Source of the DNA: Ferruginibacter sp.
Lineage (GTDB): Bacteria; Bacteroidota; Bacteroidia; Chitinophagales; Chitinophagaceae
Direction: 5' to 3'
Length of the DNA: 43,533 nucleotides
NCBI GenBank assembly: GCA_014379905.1
Contig: JACMKX010000012.1
Location: 1 to 43,533 of the forward strand
The notes beneath the pieces are model-generated. The model saw nothing but the letters and a program-made list of their open reading frames with translations, did not search any database and was not told the DNA's origin. This document shows positions 42,261-43,533 of this stretch, piece by piece (position 1 is the first letter of the stretch; every line of letters starts with the position of its first letter). The position numbers were made by a program, and so were the translations under genes.

Positions 42261-42353
42261 AAGCCTATGGGCGTCCGCAGGACCCCAGAGCGGTTGACAT
42301 CTCCATGCAAATAAACCGAAAACGCCGGGGTCCTGCAGACGCCCATAGGTTTT
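42261..42353. repeat. palindromic element, solitary copy
   Basis: Left arm AAGCCTATGGGCGTCCGCAG continues GACCCCAGAGCG; right arm AAAACGCCGGGGTCCTGCAG continues ACGCCCATAGGTTT. About 28 bp of each arm pair with few mismatches around a loop of about 30 bp. The arms match those of the array at 24.97-25.24 kb, but the loop differs. It ends 4 bp from the kinase stop. Confidence 0.82.
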
Positions 42354-42356
42354 CTA

Positions 42357-43533
42357 TTACTTTGGAAACGTAACAATAAACTTGCTCCCTTTACCAGCAA
42401 TGGACTCAACCATGATTTGCCCGCCGGCAGCAGTGATTATTTTTTTAGTGAGATACATTCCAATTCCCTGCCCTTCAATATCGTGGCGTAGCCGGTTATA
42501 AACGCCCCATATCTTTTCAATATTTGCGGGTTCCAGTCCTATCCCGTTGTCTGCTACGCTCAAAATAATATTATCAGGGGTTTCAAAAGTATGGATGTTA
42601 ATTACCGGGTTTTTATCAATAGTGAACTTTATGGCGTTGGAAATAAGATTATATAAAATGCTACGCATGTTCTTTTTGGAAAAAGGAATTCTTGATACCT
42701 CCAGTTGCCGGTTTATTATTGCATAACGCTGTTTTATTTTGTCGTCGAGGCTCCACTCAACATTGGTGATCACTTCATCAAGGTCAATAAGGTCTTTTTC
42801 ATGCAGCTCATTTTCCATTTTAGCAATGGCTGACAAGTCTGTAATAACATCCCTGAATTTTTTTATAGATGAATTTATAACGGCCAAAAACTGGTGCAAT
42901 TCTGGATTCACGTTGGTAACTTCATTCATTATCCCAATACTCATTTCAATATTGCCTAAAGGAGCCAGCAGGTCGTGTGAGGTTGTATTCACAAAATTGT
43001 TGAGGTCTTCATTGATGCGGCTAAGGCTGCTGTTTTTTTTGTCGAGTTCATTCTGAATATCCTTTAAAACAGTAATATCATTAAAAGTAATGATAGCGCC
43101 GGTTTGTTTACCATCCGCCTGTTGAATATAAGGCATGGTCATTACCTGGAACCAAAAGCCATCGTTGGTTTCAATTTCCCTGTTTACGGTAAGGCCTTTT
43201 GATAATACATCCTTGATGTCTTCAATAATGGTTTCAAACTTAATATTAGTGGAAATATGATTGAGCGGACGGCCTATATCAGCAGGTACCAGGTTAATCA
43301 ATGAAACTGCTGCAGGGGAAAATTTCATTAACAACAGATCTGCGTTCACAAATAACTGGCCATGTAAGGTACTCCTGAAATAATTATTAAGATCGTCATT
43401 AAGATCCAGCAGTTCTTTGTTTTTTAACTGGTAGACTGTATTGATGGTATGCAACTCTTCGTTAACAGACTGCATTTCTTCATTGGTACTCTGCATTTCT
43501 TCATTGGCCGACAATAGTTCTTCAACATACGAC
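42357..43533 (-). CDS. C-terminal part of a CheB/CheR-type PAS histidine kinase hybrid (cut by window edge)
   Basis: The frame is open through the right end. It reads SYVEELLSANEEMQSTNEEM and on through repeated NEE coiled-coil heptads, the linker that follows CheR domains in CheB-CheR-PAS kinase hybrids. A PAS domain follows (NNYFRSTLHGQLFVNADLLL ... GAIITFNDIT). Next come a second coil, the HisKA helix with NTTSHDLLAPLGNIEMSI, and an ATPase domain with LISNAIKFT, SVADNGIGLEP and GQGIGMYLTKKI. The stop is at 42357, 4 bp from the palindromic element. CheB and CheR themselves are outside the window and are inferred from the linker. Confidence 0.85.
   Translation of the reverse strand, partial: SYVEELLSANEEMQSTNEEMQSVNEELHTINTVYQLKNKELLDLNDDLNNYFRSTLHGQLFVNADLLLMKFSPAAVSLINLVPADIGRPLNHISTNIKFETIIEDIKDVLSKGLTVNREIETNDGFWFQVMTMPYIQQADGKQTGAIITFNDITVLKDIQNELDKKNSSLSRINEDLNNFVNTTSHDLLAPLGNIEMSIGIMNEVTNVNPELHQFLAVINSSIKKFRDVITDLSAIAKMENELHEKDLIDLDEVITNVEWSLDDKIKQRYAIINRQLEVSRIPFSKKNMRSILYNLISNAIKFTIDKNPVINIHTFETPDNIILSVADNGIGLEPANIEKIWGVYNRLRHDIEGQGIGMYLTKKIITAAGGQIMVESIAGKGSKFIVTFPK

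Noticed and set aside
42188..42409. N-terminal extension of the TetR frame by 74 codons
   Set aside because: It only translates the palindromic element and the operator region; the family start is the ATG at 42187.

Overview
The window comes from the chromosome of a Bacteroidota bacterium, most likely in the Chitinophagaceae. The evidence is type IX secretion (T9SS) sorting domains of both kinds, a PorP/SprF protein, DUF2911, DUF892 and DUF4142 stress proteins, weak Shine-Dalgarno sequences, and several matches to the Bacteroidota -7 promoter box TAnnTTTG. I saw no rRNA, tRNA, CRISPR array, transposase or prophage.

Layout. 1-9.1 kb is a housekeeping and envelope block on the + strand: recG, a 1201-aa PKD protein with a T9SS type B sorting domain, its PorP/SprF partner, a GlcD-like FAD oxidase and an outer-membrane barrel. 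9.1-9.9 kb is a gene graveyard with a frameshifted T9SS type A sorting domain and the KTG-motif tail of a class A beta-lactamase-like hydrolase. 9.9-17.6 kb holds an exported orphan, a DUF2383-like helical protein, an FAD/NAD(P)-binding protein, two sensor kinases (one with a MEDS domain) and UDP-galactopyranose mutase. 17.6-23.5 kb is a minus-strand stress block: exported coiled-coil protein, large-subunit catalase with a DJ-1-like C-terminal domain, two DUF892 ferritin-like proteins, a DUF4142 lipoprotein and a DUF2383 protein, most with clear hairpin terminators.

23.9-31.2 kb is accessory: GNAT and VOC proteins, an array of three palindromic elements, a broken diheme cytochrome c, a lone receiver protein, a truncated FAD oxidoreductase, an RsbQ-like hydrolase translationally coupled to a PAS histidine kinase, and an orphan RHS tip followed by a small membrane protein. 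31.7-33.9 kb is a RidA/aminotransferase operon divergent from an Lrp regulator. 34-37.9 kb holds a GAF-domain protein and a sigma-54 activator without a receiver domain. Divergent from the activator is a near-consensus sigma-54 promoter in front of an unannotated 49-aa membrane protein, which I consider the most interesting signal here. 37.9-43.5 kb has a three-PAS kinase, a DUF2911 protein, a TetR operon with two matching operator palindromes (its SDR gene truncated), one more palindromic element, and the 3' end of a CheB/CheR-type hybrid kinase that runs off the right edge.

Themes. There are five histidine kinases but only one receiver protein. At least five gene remnants lie in four clusters, so either this region is eroding or the assembly carries indel errors. 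All family calls come from reading motifs by eye; no database search was run.
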